Positions 8,712 to 17,486 of a stretch of DNA of 64,000 nucleotides are shown piece by piece (positions within the stretch are counted from its first letter, which is position 1; each line of letters starts with the position of its first letter). This stretch comes from Ruminococcus flavefaciens (GTDB taxonomy: Bacteria > Bacillota > Clostridia > Oscillospirales > Ruminococcaceae): contig CACWHY010000003.1 in assembly GCA_902760805.1 (NCBI GenBank), positions 122,635-186,634 of the forward strand, in the 5' to 3' direction. The notes beneath the pieces are model-generated. The model saw only the letters and a list, made by a program, of their open reading frames with translations. It ran no database searches and had not been told where the DNA came from. Both the position numbers and the translations under genes were made by a program.

Positions 8712-11329
8712 AGCGCACCTCCCATAGTTTTTAGCATATCCCGGAGAAGCTCTCTGCACTCCCCGTCGGAAAGCTCGTCGATGTTGGTGCGCTCAAGCAT
8801 ACTCAGAGCCGCCTCACGGCCCATTGCCCCGAAGCTGATCTGGCCGGAGTCCTCCTTGACAGCAGGAGCCGCCGCACGGGTCTCCTCCATTTCCTCCAGA
8901 AGCTCTCTTGCACGGGCGACTACCTTTGCCGGCAGGCCTGCCAGCTTCGCCACGTCCACGCCGTAGCTCTCGTCAACGCCTCCCCGGACGATCTTTCGCA
9001 GGAAGCGTATGGTGCCGCCGTGCTTATTTACGGCAATGCTGAAATTCTTGACGCCATCCAGCTCCTCCTCAAGGCCTATGAGCTCGTGATAATGAGTTGC
9101 GAAAAGGGTCTTGCAGCCCAGCTTTTTCGAGGTGCAGATGTGCTCTGCCACAGCCTTTGCTATGCTCACGCCGTCGAAGGTAGAGGTGCCTCGTCCCACC
9201 TCGTCCAGTATCACCAGACTGGCAGGAGTTGCGTTTTTCAGTATGTCAGAGACCTCGCTCATCTCCACCATGAAGGTGGACTGGCCTGAGGTCAGGTCGT
9301 CGGAGGCTCCCACTCGAGTGAAGATCTTATCCACCACTGAGATCTTTGCGGAGTCCGCCGGCACGAAGCTGCCAATCTGCGCCATGAGCACAATCAGAGC
9401 GGTCTGGCGCATATATGTGGATTTACCGGACATATTTGGGCCTGTGATCACCGCCATGCGGTCGGCCTTGGTGTCCAGATATGTATCATTGGGAACGAAC
9501 ATCTCGTCTTGCAGCATAAGCTCCACCACGGGATGGCGTCCGGCCTTGATGTCGATCGAGCCGTCGATGGCGATGTCAGGCTTGACGTAGAGGTTTCGCA
9601 GAGCCGCCTGCGCAAAGGAGCACAGCACGTCAACTGCCGCCACTGACTCAGCCGTTTCCTGGACAGCCTCCAGCTTTGTGGCCAGGAAGTCCCGTACCTC
9701 TGAGAAAATATCCGCCTCCAGCGCTAAGGCCTTATCCTTGGCGCCAAGAATTGTATTTTCGGCGTTTTTCAGCTCCTCGGTGATGAAGCGCTCAGCGTTG
9801 GCAAGGGTCTGCTTGCGGATCCAGCCCTCGGGGATAAGGTCGTAGTAGGAGCGAGTTACCTCCAGATAATAGCCAAAGACCCGGTTATAGCCGATCTTCA
9901 GGCCCTTTATGCCGGTGGCCTCCTTCTCACGCTCGAAGATCCCGTCGATGAGAGCCTTGCTATTAGTCATGATGTTTCGCAGGTCGTCCAGCTCCTTGTT
10001 GAAGCCGTCCTTGATGACTCCGCCGTCCTTCACGGTGATCGGAGGCTCCTCCATAATGGCGTTCTCCACCAGTGCAGAAAGCTCCTCCAGAGTGGAGATC
10101 TTGCTGTTGAGCTTAGCTATCAGCTTGGAATCGTCCAGCTTTTCAAGCTCCGCCTTTATGAGCGGAAGCTGCATGGCCGTTGCGGAAAGAGACTTCAGGT
10201 CTCTTGGATTGGCAGACTTGTACATGACCTTGGTCATAAGACGCTCTAAGTCGTATACCCGGTCAAGCAGGTCGCCCAGGTCCCCAAGAACAACGCTCTT
10301 GCGGTAGAGTGCCTCCACAGCATCCAGCCTTTCGATGATCCGGGCGGGGCTTTTCAGCGGCTGCTCGATCCAGTTTCTCAGCATACGCCTTCCCATGGAG
10401 GTGTGGGTGTAGTCCAGCACCCACATCAGCGAGCCTTTTTTCTCCTTGGTGCGGAGAGTTTCCGTCAGCTCAAGATTTCGCCTTGCATTCAGGTCAAGTC
10501 CCATGTAGGCGTCGCCGCTGAGGATGTTCAGTGAGGTAAATCTGGACACAGACGAGCGCTGATTGTCCCGGATATAGTCGAAAAGTCCGCAGACCGCACC
10601 GCAGTCGGCACCGCTCTCGCTGAGTCCAAGCTCCGCCATTGTCTTCACGCCGAAGACCTCCGCCACGTTCTTTCTCTGACGTGCCGGGTCAAAGCAGGCC
10701 TCCGGGCGGTTGGCAGCGGCGCATTTCAGGTGGAGCTTTACGAAGTCCACCACTTTTTTCAGGCTGAGAAAGCTCTCTGTGAAGACGATCTCCGCCGGAC
10801 GAACACGGGAGAGCTCGTTGATCACGCCGGCCTCCAGATCCTTGCCCTCGAACACGCTGAGGAAGGCCTCACCTGTGGAAACATCGGCACTTGCCACAGC
10901 ACAGCACTGGTCGTCCCTGCTGTAGCAGATACCGCAGATGTAGTTGTTACTGCCGTCGTCCAGCATACTGCTGTCGGTGAGAGTTCCGGGAGTGACCACT
11001 CGGATAACGTCCCTGACCACTATCCCCTTTGTCTCAGCCGGGTCGGTGAGCTGCTCGCAGACAGCCACCTTGCAGCCTAAGTCGATAAGCTTCTTGATAT
11101 AAACGTCGGCGGCGTGGTAGGGCACTCCGCACATGGGCGCTCTCTCGTCCAGTCCGCAGTCACGGCCGGTAAGGGTCAGCTCCAGCAGCTTCGAAGCCTT
11201 GATGGCGTCGTCGAAGAACATCTCGTAGAAGTCTCCCAGACGGAAGAAGAGGATACAGTCCTCATACTTGTCCTTGACCTCGAAATACTGCTTCATCATA
11301 GGCGAGATCCTGCTTCTGTCGATCTCCAT
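8708..11329 (-). CDS. mutS: DNA mismatch repair protein MutS
   Basis: The 873-residue protein is full length for MutS1. The mismatch-recognition motif (FRLGDFYEMFFDDA, residues about 29-42) contains the Phe-x-Glu wedge. Connector, lever and clamp domains follow, then the ATPase with Walker A TGPNMSGKSTYMRQ, and Walker B/signature DEVGRGTSTFDG, and ATHYHEL. It detects mispairs and small loops and recruits MutL. A GGAGGA site precedes the ATG. Its last codons overlap the next gene by four bases. Confidence 0.97.
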   Translation of the reverse strand: MEIDRSRISPMMKQYFEVKDKYEDCILFFRLGDFYEMFFDDAIKASKLLELTLTGRDCGLDERAPMCGVPYHAADVYIKKLIDLGCKVAVCEQLTDPAETKGIVVRDVIRVVTPGTLTDSSMLDDGSNNYICGICYSRDDQCCAVASADVSTGEAFLSVFEGKDLEAGVINELSRVRPAEIVFTESFLSLKKVVDFVKLHLKCAAANRPEACFDPARQRKNVAEVFGVKTMAELGLSESGADCGAVCGLFDYIRDNQRSSVSRFTSLNILSGDAYMGLDLNARRNLELTETLRTKEKKGSLMWVLDYTHTSMGRRMLRNWIEQPLKSPARIIERLDAVEALYRKSVVLGDLGDLLDRVYDLERLMTKVMYKSANPRDLKSLSATAMQLPLIKAELEKLDDSKLIAKLNSKISTLEELSALVENAIMEEPPITVKDGGVIKDGFNKELDDLRNIMTNSKALIDGIFEREKEATGIKGLKIGYNRVFGYYLEVTRSYYDLIPEGWIRKQTLANAERFITEELKNAENTILGAKDKALALEADIFSEVRDFLATKLEAVQETAESVAAVDVLCSFAQAALRNLYVKPDIAIDGSIDIKAGRHPVVELMLQDEMFVPNDTYLDTKADRMAVITGPNMSGKSTYMRQTALIVLMAQIGSFVPADSAKISVVDKIFTRVGASDDLTSGQSTFMVEMSEVSDILKNATPASLVILDEVGRGTSTFDGVSIAKAVAEHICTSKKLGCKTLFATHYHELIGLEEELDGVKNFSIAVNKHGGTIRFLRKIVRGGVDESYGVDVAKLAGLPAKVVARARELLEEMEETRAAAPAVKEDSGQISFGAMGREAALSMLERTNIDELSDGECRELLRDMLKTMGGAL

Positions 11330-11344
11330 AGTTCTCCTCCTTGA

Positions 11345-11812
11345 TCAAATGTTCATGCAGTAGTAAACAGCGGCTCCGATACCGCAGGCTATCAGTATAA
11401 CAACGATAGCGGTGATAAAGATCCGCTCATTTCTCGCCGGGAGCGGTCTTTCGGACTCCTGACAGTCTATACCCTGCTCCTCCGCCCATTGCATGAGCTG
11501 GGCGCAGCCGGGACAGTTATCGGCAACTCGGGCGATACACCTCTCCCCCACGAAGATCTCAGCAACTTTTCCGCTGTAGATCAGTATGCGGCTTATGTCG
11601 CTGCCGTGAAATCTCTCCTTTTTGGTGGAGATCCTGTCGCCATCCACGGTAAGGAGAGTCCGGTCGTGGATAAGTATTGCCACGATGTACGCAACCAGCA
11701 GCACGAAAAGCACCACCGGCATAAATACCGATCTTCCGCTGCTCCAGTTGTGGAAAAACTGCTTCATGACCACCAGGGAAAAGACTCCGCAGAGCCAGCC
11801 CGATGCCCGCAT
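11345..11812 (-). CDS. Membrane protein of unknown function, PH-like layout
   Basis: The 155-residue protein has hydrophobic segments near the N-terminus (about 5-20), at 33-50 (MPVVLFVLLVAYIVAILI) and at the C-terminus (IFITAIVVILIACGIGAAVYYCM). The middle, with LLTVDGDRISTKKERFHGSDISRILIYSGK, resembles the bacterial PH-like pattern of small membrane proteins, though I cannot assign it firmly. The start at 11812 is preferred because GGAGGAG lies six bases upstream; an ATG at 11845 adds 11 residues but has no ribosome site. A CxxC-like pair (DNCPGCAQLM) sits at about 97-105. Confidence 0.5.
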   Translation of the reverse strand: MRASGWLCGVFSLVVMKQFFHNWSSGRSVFMPVVLFVLLVAYIVAILIHDRTLLTVDGDRISTKKERFHGSDISRILIYSGKVAEIFVGERCIARVADNCPGCAQLMQWAEEQGIDCQESERPLPARNERIFITAIVVILIACGIGAAVYYCMNI

Positions 11813-11847
11813 ATCCGGCTCCTCCACCGTAAACCGTCTTTCCATTA

Positions 11848-12252
11848 TCAGCCGCAGCCGCCGCAGGTAGCGCAGCTTCCCGAGCAGCCTGTAGAGGGCT
11901 CGCAGGTAGCCGGATCCTCGCCGTTTGCACAGAGAGTGATGATCTGGTTGATGTTGCTGACGAGGCTCTCAAGAGCGCTCTGGGCGCCGGTGAAAACGAC
12001 CATATTGCGGTTGCTCATGATCTTCTGGTAGGTGTCCTTGATGCTCTGATCCAGTTCCTTGATCTTATCGGTGTCCTTGTCTTCCTTGATGATCTCAGTG
12101 TTGAGCTGGCTGCGCAGGTCGTCGAAGCTGCTGATCTGCTTCTGGAGCTCCTCATCGTTATCGCAGGCCTGCTTTGACAGGCTGTAAGCGATGTAGCGAT
12201 CGTCGTTCTGAAGAGCCTTTCCCAGCTCTCTTGTCATTTCCATGATATCCAT
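11848..12252 (-). CDS. YlbF/YmcA-family regulator with a cysteine-rich tail
   Basis: The 134-residue protein fits the YlbF/YmcA family: helical, with MTRELGKALQNDDRYIAYSLSK, DEELQKQISSFDDLR and LDQSIKDTYQKIMSNRNM. In Bacillus, YlbF, YmcA and YaaT form a complex that speeds RNase Y mRNA cleavage and binds Fe-S clusters. The tail from about residue 108 is cysteine rich, with seven Cys including CSGSCATCGGCG at the end, which could bind metal or Fe-S. AAGGAGAA lies before the ATG. It is placed between a lipoprotein and mutS. Confidence 0.82.
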   Translation of the reverse strand: MDIMEMTRELGKALQNDDRYIAYSLSKQACDNDEELQKQISSFDDLRSQLNTEIIKEDKDTDKIKELDQSIKDTYQKIMSNRNMVVFTGAQSALESLVSNINQIITLCANGEDPATCEPSTGCSGSCATCGGCG

Positions 12253-12273
12253 AATTATTCTCCTTAATTTAAT

Positions 12274-13098
12274 TTACTGTTTTTGGCTTTCGAGCCACTG
12301 GTCGAAAAATCTAAGGTCCTTGCCCTCGTATTCCTCCAAGAGGTCATCGGAGTAGTTGCCATTCTCGTCCATGCGGTAGATCCAGGTCCTGACATCGGGA
12401 TCGCTGATCCAGATCTCTGAAAAATCTATGTACCTGTAGCCCTTTTCTTTTATCTGTGCGAAGAAGTCATCTGAGTCGGAAAACTCCACCTCCACCTCTT
12501 CGCCGGCGTTTACGAACTGTCCCTGCTGGTATTCGATCTGGAAGGCACCGCCGGAGCCCATGTGCCCGTAGATCAGGGAAAACCGCCCTGTCTCGTCATT
12601 CAGGCCAAAGGAGGTGTGGCTGCCGCCAAGGTCCTCGCCGATCTGGACAGTCTCTCCGCTTTCGTTGAGGGTGTACACGGCGATCCGGAAGTCAGCCTCG
12701 CAGGTGCCGGTCTTCATGATGAGTTCGGGAGTGCCGTCGCCGTAAACATCGTACAGAGTGAAGCTCACTGAGCCGTAGCCCTGCTCCTCGAAGGGCTCGC
12801 AGGCCTTCAAAACGGCGGACTTGTAGGACTCCAGGAAGTCGATCTCACCGCCCTCAGAGACCTGCTCCTCCGGCTGATCTGTGGGCTCCTGGGTCTCCGG
12901 CTCAGTTTCCTGCACAGGAGCCTCAGTGGGTGCGTCTGTCACCTCTTCTCTGGGAGCCTCGGTCTCCTCCTCTGTGGGAGCCTCCGTGGTCTCGGAGCTC
13001 TCGTTCTCGGGAACTGATGCCCGGGAAACTGTGCTTTCATCAATGCCGCAGCCCGTCAGCAGAGCTGTGACTGCAAGCAGGCAAAAAAGTTTTTTCAT
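12274..13098 (-). CDS. Secreted lipoprotein with acidic Pro/Thr linker
   Basis: The 274-residue protein starts MKKLFCLLAVTALLTGCG, a lipoprotein signal with lipobox LTGC (Cys17). Residues about 20-85 are rich in Glu, Thr and Pro, a disordered spacer. The globular part contains YDVYGDGTPELIMKTG, a DGxPELI element also seen twice in the lipoprotein at 55749-56831. It then has GRFSLIYGHMGSGGAF. Function is unknown; the DGxPELI element recalls metal-binding loops in secreted clostridial proteins. It begins one base after the miaB stop, so it is likely cotranscribed. Confidence 0.75.
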   Translation of the reverse strand: MKKLFCLLAVTALLTGCGIDESTVSRASVPENESSETTEAPTEEETEAPREEVTDAPTEAPVQETEPETQEPTDQPEEQVSEGGEIDFLESYKSAVLKACEPFEEQGYGSVSFTLYDVYGDGTPELIMKTGTCEADFRIAVYTLNESGETVQIGEDLGGSHTSFGLNDETGRFSLIYGHMGSGGAFQIEYQQGQFVNAGEEVEVEFSDSDDFFAQIKEKGYRYIDFSEIWISDPDVRTWIYRMDENGNYSDDLLEEYEGKDLRFFDQWLESQKQ

Positions 13099-13099
13099 G

Positions 13100-14479
13100 T
13101 CAGTCTCCTTTCGTGACCGGCTCCCCCGTCACCGCCCAATTCATTGCTCCGGTGATCCGGACGTTGACGAACTGGCCGATAAGGGAGGTCTCTCCGGGGA
13201 ATTCCACAATAATGAACTCGCTGCTCTTTCCGGTGAGCCAGCCCTCCTTCTTCTTGGCAGGGCCGTCCACCAGCACACGCATAGTTCGGCCGATGAAGCG
13301 CTTATAGTGCTCAGAGGAGATCTCCCTCTGCACCTCAAGCAGCTCCCTCATGCGGCGGCTCTTCTCCTCGTCGGTGGTAGAGTCAGGCATTTCCGCAGCC
13401 TTGGTGCCGGAGCGCTTTGAGTAAATGAATGAATAAATGTTGTCGTACTTTACCTCTCTTATTATATCAAGAGTTGCCTTATGATCCTCATTTGTTTCAT
13501 CGGGGAAACCAACTATCAGGTCGGTGGTCAGGGAGAAATCAGGGTCACGCTCCCTGATCTTCCGGACGATCCCAAGGTACTTTTCGGCAGTATACCGCCT
13601 GTTCATGCGCCGCAGGATCTCACTGCTGCCGCTCTGGACTGGCAGGTGAAGGTGCTTTGCCACCTTTTCGCAGCTGAAAATTGCGTCGATCAGCTCGTCG
13701 GAGGCGTCCTTGGGGTGAGAGGACATGAAGCGGATGATGAAGTCCCCCTCCAGAGCGTTCAGCTTCCGCAAAAGCTCCGGGAAGGTGATCTCTCCCTCAA
13801 GATCATTGCCGTAGGAGTTGACATTCTGGCCAAGGAGCATGATCTCCTTGTAGCCTTTTTTCACAAGCTCCTCCACCTCGGATATTATGTCCTCTGGGCG
13901 GCGGCTGCGCTCTCTTCCCCTAACATAGGGAACTATGCAGTATGTACAGAAATTATTGCAGCCGAACATTATTGGCACGCTGGCCTTGAATGAGCTCTCT
14001 CTTATCTGGGGAACAGTCTCGGAGAAGTCGTCATACTCAGAGATGTCCTCCGCAAGAGCAGCGCCCTCCATGTGCTCCAACAGAAGCCCAGGCAGTGAGC
14101 GAATGGCGGAGGTACCCACCACCAGGTCCACCTGAGGGTAGGACTTTCGGATCTTCTCGGCGATATGGCTCTGGGCTGTCATGCAGCCGGCAATGCCGAT
14201 GATCAGGGAAGGTCTGCGCTCCTTCAGCTTCTTCATGCTGCCCACTATGCCGAAAACTCTGTCCTCGGCGCTCTCACGGACAGCGCAGGTGTTGAGGATG
14301 ATCAGGTCGGCTTCATTCTCGTCCTCGGTGAGGCCGTAGCCTATCTCCCGGAGGACGCCCTTTATCTTCTCGCCGTCGGAAACGTTGAGCTGGCAGCCGA
14401 AGCTGCGTACATAGGCAAGCCCCGGAGCTCCTCCGTTCAAAGCCCTCAGGCGCTTTATCGCATCAGCGCTTTTCAGCAA
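13100..14479 (-). CDS. miaB: tRNA-2-methylthio-N6-dimethylallyladenosine synthase MiaB
   Basis: This radical-SAM methylthiotransferase adds a methylthio group to i6A37 of tRNA. It has the N-terminal MTTase domain (YVRSFGCQLNVSDGEKIKG, LNTCAVRESAEDRV, GIAGCMTAQ), a radical-SAM CxxxCxxC (GCNNFCTYCIVPYVRGRERSR), and a C-terminal TRAM domain. I favour a TTG start at 14479 (459 residues), because GAGGTG lies seven bases upstream; a TTG at 14500 is also open and would give 466 residues. A promoter is visible at 14518-14546. It heads the long minus-strand series that also includes miaA. Confidence 0.95.
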   Translation of the reverse strand: MLKSADAIKRLRALNGGAPGLAYVRSFGCQLNVSDGEKIKGVLREIGYGLTEDENEADLIILNTCAVRESAEDRVFGIVGSMKKLKERRPSLIIGIAGCMTAQSHIAEKIRKSYPQVDLVVGTSAIRSLPGLLLEHMEGAALAEDISEYDDFSETVPQIRESSFKASVPIMFGCNNFCTYCIVPYVRGRERSRRPEDIISEVEELVKKGYKEIMLLGQNVNSYGNDLEGEITFPELLRKLNALEGDFIIRFMSSHPKDASDELIDAIFSCEKVAKHLHLPVQSGSSEILRRMNRRYTAEKYLGIVRKIRERDPDFSLTTDLIVGFPDETNEDHKATLDIIREVKYDNIYSFIYSKRSGTKAAEMPDSTTDEEKSRRMRELLEVQREISSEHYKRFIGRTMRVLVDGPAKKKEGWLTGKSSEFIIVEFPGETSLIGQFVNVRITGAMNWAVTGEPVTKGD

Positions 14480-14517
14480 CAGAAAGCACCTCACTTTCAA
14501 AAATCGGTAGATAAATA

Positions 14518-14546
14518 ATTATACCACATTTTGACAAAAATAGCAA
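14518..14546 (-). promoter_or_regulatory. Promoter for miaB
   Basis: On the minus strand TTGCTA (14541-14546) is followed after 17 bases by TATAAT (14518-14523), which fits a vegetative sigma promoter. It lies about 40 bases before the miaB start. Confidence 0.65.
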
Positions 14547-14627
14547 GAGGCGCAAGCGAATGTTTCCCTTGCCAAGATCTGGGCTGAAAGATCGGGAGCG
14601 CAGGCCCTGTGATCAGATAGAAATTTT

Positions 14628-14657
14628 GCCCCGAAGCATCTCAAAGTGCTCCGGGGC
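14628..14657 (-). terminator. Hairpin terminator candidate after the alpha/beta hydrolase gene
   Basis: GC-rich inverted repeat (GCCCCGAAGCA with its near complement) directly downstream of the hydrolase stop. On the minus strand it is followed by AAAATTT, so the T-run is weak. Confidence 0.5.
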
Positions 14658-14688
14658 ATTGTGTTTACCTTTTATGACGGCTCAAGAT

Positions 14689-15639
14689 CTAGTCGTTCAG
14701 ATCCTCGATAAATGTCCTCATAGCCGCAGCAATCTCATCAGGCTTTTCCTCAGCTACCATATGACCGCAGTTCAGCTCTATTACCTGTGCATCGGTAAGG
14801 CCATCGGCATAGTCGTGCATTGCATCTATCCATTTCTGACCGCCTACCTGCTCGCCGTCCGAAAGGAAAAGCAGAGTAGGTACATCAGGCTTTGGAGCGC
14901 TGTTTATCTCGTTGATGGCATCTGCAAGATGTGTTATCTCATCTTCAACGTTTTTGTTGGCAAACTTTCTGAATGTTAAAGCCTTGTAGATTTCCTTTTC
15001 ATGCTGGTCATAGTGATCCGGGAACGTGCTGCTGGTCAGCACAAGCCTTCCAAGTCCGGATTCTCTGAGGAATGTGTAGAGAGCGATCGGTGTCTTTCCG
15101 TCATCTGCAAGCTCCTCTTCGGTAAAGCTCTTCGGGGTACTCATATCCAGTCCGACGATCGCTTCGACCTCATCGGGGTATTTCTGCGCCCAGAGGATCG
15201 CCTCTATTCCCGACATGGAGTGCGGACAAAGGATATACGGTGCTTCAACGCCTGCCTTTTTCAGTGCTTCACGATCCTGACGGAGTATCGTATCAAAATC
15301 ACGCTCACCGTCCACCACATCGCTGAATCCGTAACCAAATTTTTCTATGACTGCGATCTTATAGGTATCGCTCAGTTTTCTATACAGCGAACTGTATCCC
15401 AGTATCGGTGATACCTCTCCGCCACCGGACATAATGACGAGTGTATGTGACCCCTCGCCTTCTGTGTAGATGCTCATATTATTTCCGTCTACCTCTACCA
15501 TCTGTCCAAGTGGCTCAAGGAGCGGCTTTTCCTTTTGCAGCATTATCCTGTGATAAATGAACACTGCCAAAAGGAACACCAATAATAGTATCAGTATCCC
15601 GAGCAGTATCTTTCCTGTGATCTTCAGTGCTTTTTTCAT
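14689..15639 (-). CDS. Membrane-anchored alpha/beta hydrolase
   Basis: The 316-residue protein has an N-terminal membrane anchor at about 9-29, then an alpha/beta-hydrolase fold: HTLVIMSGGGEVSP (oxyanion strand), YILCPHSMSGIEAILWA with the nucleophile Ser in HSMSG, LFLSDGEQVGG near the acid, and a catalytic His in LNCGHMVAEEKP. Substrate is unknown. Start at 15639 has AAAGGAA upstream and removes eight residues of a longer reading. Its codon use seems more A/T rich than neighbours, and it is bordered upstream by the hairpin-array element, so recent acquisition is possible but not shown. Confidence 0.8.
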   Translation of the reverse strand: MKKALKITGKILLGILILLLVFLLAVFIYHRIMLQKEKPLLEPLGQMVEVDGNNMSIYTEGEGSHTLVIMSGGGEVSPILGYSSLYRKLSDTYKIAVIEKFGYGFSDVVDGERDFDTILRQDREALKKAGVEAPYILCPHSMSGIEAILWAQKYPDEVEAIVGLDMSTPKSFTEEELADDGKTPIALYTFLRESGLGRLVLTSSTFPDHYDQHEKEIYKALTFRKFANKNVEDEITHLADAINEINSAPKPDVPTLLFLSDGEQVGGQKWIDAMHDYADGLTDAQVIELNCGHMVAEEKPDEIAAAMRTFIEDLND

Positions 15640-15687
15640 ACGATCCAGTTCCTTTCGGTGCAATATAATGCAGATCTCTTTTAATAA

Positions 15688-15942
15688 TAATTAATGTCTG
15701 CTCAACAACTAAAAATTGGCTTTAAATAGCTTTTTAAAGCCAATTTTTAGTTGTCAAAGTGCAAGAAAAAAGAATGACTTTGAGAATTTTTTCTTGCACT
15801 TTGTTTTGCCCTTTAGGGCAAAATGAGCTTGACATCAATTAATGCGATGCTCAAATTCCCAGTATTATAAAGAATTTGCGCTCCCCGAACTTCGTTCGGG
15901 GCAATAACCGCCTGATGGCGGTTATTGAGGACACATTAATTA
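15688..15942. mobile_element. 255-bp hairpin-array element with terminal inverted repeats (MITE-like)
   Basis: The ends (15688-15709 and 15921-15942) are inverted repeats matching at 19 of 22 positions, flanked on both sides by TAA, a possible 3-bp target duplication. Inside are successive inverted repeats: a perfect 22-bp pair (15705-15726/15733-15754), a perfect 17-bp pair (15755-15771/15787-15803), TTTTGCCC/GGGCAAAA (15804-15823), TGAGC/GCTCA (15824-15853), AAATTC/GAATTT (15853-15877), CCCCGAAC/GTTCGGGG (15883-15901), and an 11-bp pair (15902-15912/15917-15927). No coding capacity is seen. A non-autonomous mobile element or a structured RNA are both possible. Confidence 0.6.
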
Positions 15943-15967
15943 TAACACAACACCGCTGCACTGTCAA

Positions 15968-16014
15968 CAAAAAAGCCATAGTATCGCTGATCCACATCCG
16001 AAATACTATGGCTT
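15968..16014 (-). terminator. Rho-independent terminator of the LRR-dockerin gene
   Basis: A perfect 12-bp stem (AAGCCATAGTAT with 16003-16014) is followed on the minus strand by TTTTTT. It lies 44 bases after the stop of the upstream gene. Confidence 0.85.
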
Positions 16015-16057
16015 AGAGCTCCAATATCAGTGTCCGGCTTTCACAGGGGAGCCGTAT

Positions 16058-17299
16058 TCACTGTGCTGAGAGGAAATCCGTGATCGAGTCAGTTCCTCCG
16101 GTCTGGGTGTAGGCAAAATACTGGAGTATGGCCGATGCATCTGAGGCGTCAACATATCCGTCAAGGTTCACATCGCCCACTGACTTGTCGATAGTGGGAG
16201 CCGCTCCCGTCAAAACTGCGGCGTACTCCGCCAAGATCGCTGATGCGTCGGAGGCATCTACTGCTCCGTCAGCGTCGATGTCACCCTGCTCCCTTCCGTC
16301 TATAGCCACGAAGGTATAGCCGTTATCCATGGCGTATTTCTGGACAGTTGAGCCGGTATATCCCCGGATCACGCCGGTGTAATACGGAGTCACATTATCA
16401 TCCCCCAGGCCATTGCAGACCAGTCTTTGGGTGATCTCACAGTCCGGGGAGAGTATCGTCAAGCTCTTCAAATTCGGGCAATTGTAAAAGCCCTCAAAGC
16501 CGATCTCCTTTACAGAGGCAGGCACTACAGCAGATGTGATGCCGCTGTTCAAAAATGTTCCGCCGGAAATGCTCACGATACCATCAGGGATCGTTATATC
16601 GCCGTCTGAGATCTTGCTGTCCGCCAGCACATCATTCACAAACACCATCCCTGACTCTGCAAAACGTTCATCCAGCCATTTGGTGCCAGAGAAGACTCCC
16701 ATTCCCACACTGTGGACGGAGGAAGGGATCTGGATCTCCTCCAGCTCAAGACAGCCGATCAAAGCATAGTCTTCGATCTTTGTCACGTTATCCGGTATCT
16801 TCACGCTTGTCAGCTTCCTGCACATCATGAAAACGCTTGACTCCAAAACCGTCAGCGACGCAGGCAGCTTTACTGAGGCCAGATTGTTACAATCCGCAAA
16901 GGCCGAATAGCCAATAGTCTCTACGCTGTCAGGTATGTCCGCAGAGGTCAGAGCCTGGCATTGGTAAAAGGCACGGTCTCCGATAGAGGTAAGGGTCTCC
17001 GGGAGATCCACCCCCGTCACGCTGGGGCAGGCTTCAAAGGCATTTGCGCCGATAGCAGTCACCGGAACTCCGCTGACCTGAGCGGGAATGGTGATCTCCC
17101 CCGAAGCCTCTGTATCGCAGTCTGTCACCTCAGCATGGTCAGGGTACACGCTGTAGGTCAGAGAGCCTTCCACTATCTCTGTGCCGTCAGACTCAGCTGC
17201 GATCGAGGTCATCACAGTTGAAGCTGGCCAGGCTCCAGGAAGAGCTCCTCCCAAAACCAGCACGGAAAGAACTCCGGCTAAGATCTTTTTGATCATCAT
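16058..17299 (-). CDS. Secreted BspA-type leucine-rich repeat protein with dockerin
   Basis: The 413-residue protein begins MMIKKILAGVLSVLVLGGALPG, a signal peptide. After about residue 65 it has BspA/LRR_5-type repeats such as IPAQVSGVPVTAIGANAF, LPETLTSIGDRAFYQC, IPDSVETIGYSAFADC. The last 70 residues form a type I dockerin with two calcium loops: GDIDADGAVDASDASAIL and GDVNLDGYVDASDASAIL. The two loops are nearly identical, so the dockerin is symmetrical. LRR_5 proteins often mediate adhesion; the dockerin should anchor it to a cohesin scaffold. ATG 17299 has GGAG at good spacing; longer readings lack a signal peptide at the N-terminus. Confidence 0.88.
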   Translation of the reverse strand: MMIKKILAGVLSVLVLGGALPGAWPASTVMTSIAAESDGTEIVEGSLTYSVYPDHAEVTDCDTEASGEITIPAQVSGVPVTAIGANAFEACPSVTGVDLPETLTSIGDRAFYQCQALTSADIPDSVETIGYSAFADCNNLASVKLPASLTVLESSVFMMCRKLTSVKIPDNVTKIEDYALIGCLELEEIQIPSSVHSVGMGVFSGTKWLDERFAESGMVFVNDVLADSKISDGDITIPDGIVSISGGTFLNSGITSAVVPASVKEIGFEGFYNCPNLKSLTILSPDCEITQRLVCNGLGDDNVTPYYTGVIRGYTGSTVQKYAMDNGYTFVAIDGREQGDIDADGAVDASDASAILAEYAAVLTGAAPTIDKSVGDVNLDGYVDASDASAILQYFAYTQTGGTDSITDFLSAQ

Positions 17300-17330
17300 A
17301 TAAAAACTCCTTTCGCAATTGATCCACATT

Positions 17331-17359
17331 ATTATAGCAGTTTCGTTCAGGAAAATCAA
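17331..17359 (-). promoter_or_regulatory. Promoter for the LRR-dockerin gene
   Basis: TTGATT (17354-17359) and TATAAT (17331-17336) on the minus strand with a 17-base spacer, about 30 bases before the start codon. Confidence 0.75.
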
Positions 17360-17424
17360 CCCTTTGCATAAAGCCCCTCCTCCGTGAGACTCGCAAGACT
17401 TTTGCAAAATATCCGCAAATGCTG

Positions 17425-17453
17425 TTTACAAATGGCGGAATTTGTGGTATGAT
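17425..17453 (+). promoter_or_regulatory. Promoter for the GH25 gene
   Basis: TTTACA (17425-17430), 17-base spacer, TATGAT (17448-17453). It is divergent from the LRR-dockerin promoter. Confidence 0.7.
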
Positions 17454-17486
17454 ATATTGGTAGAAATAAAATTTTTGGAGGCAGAA

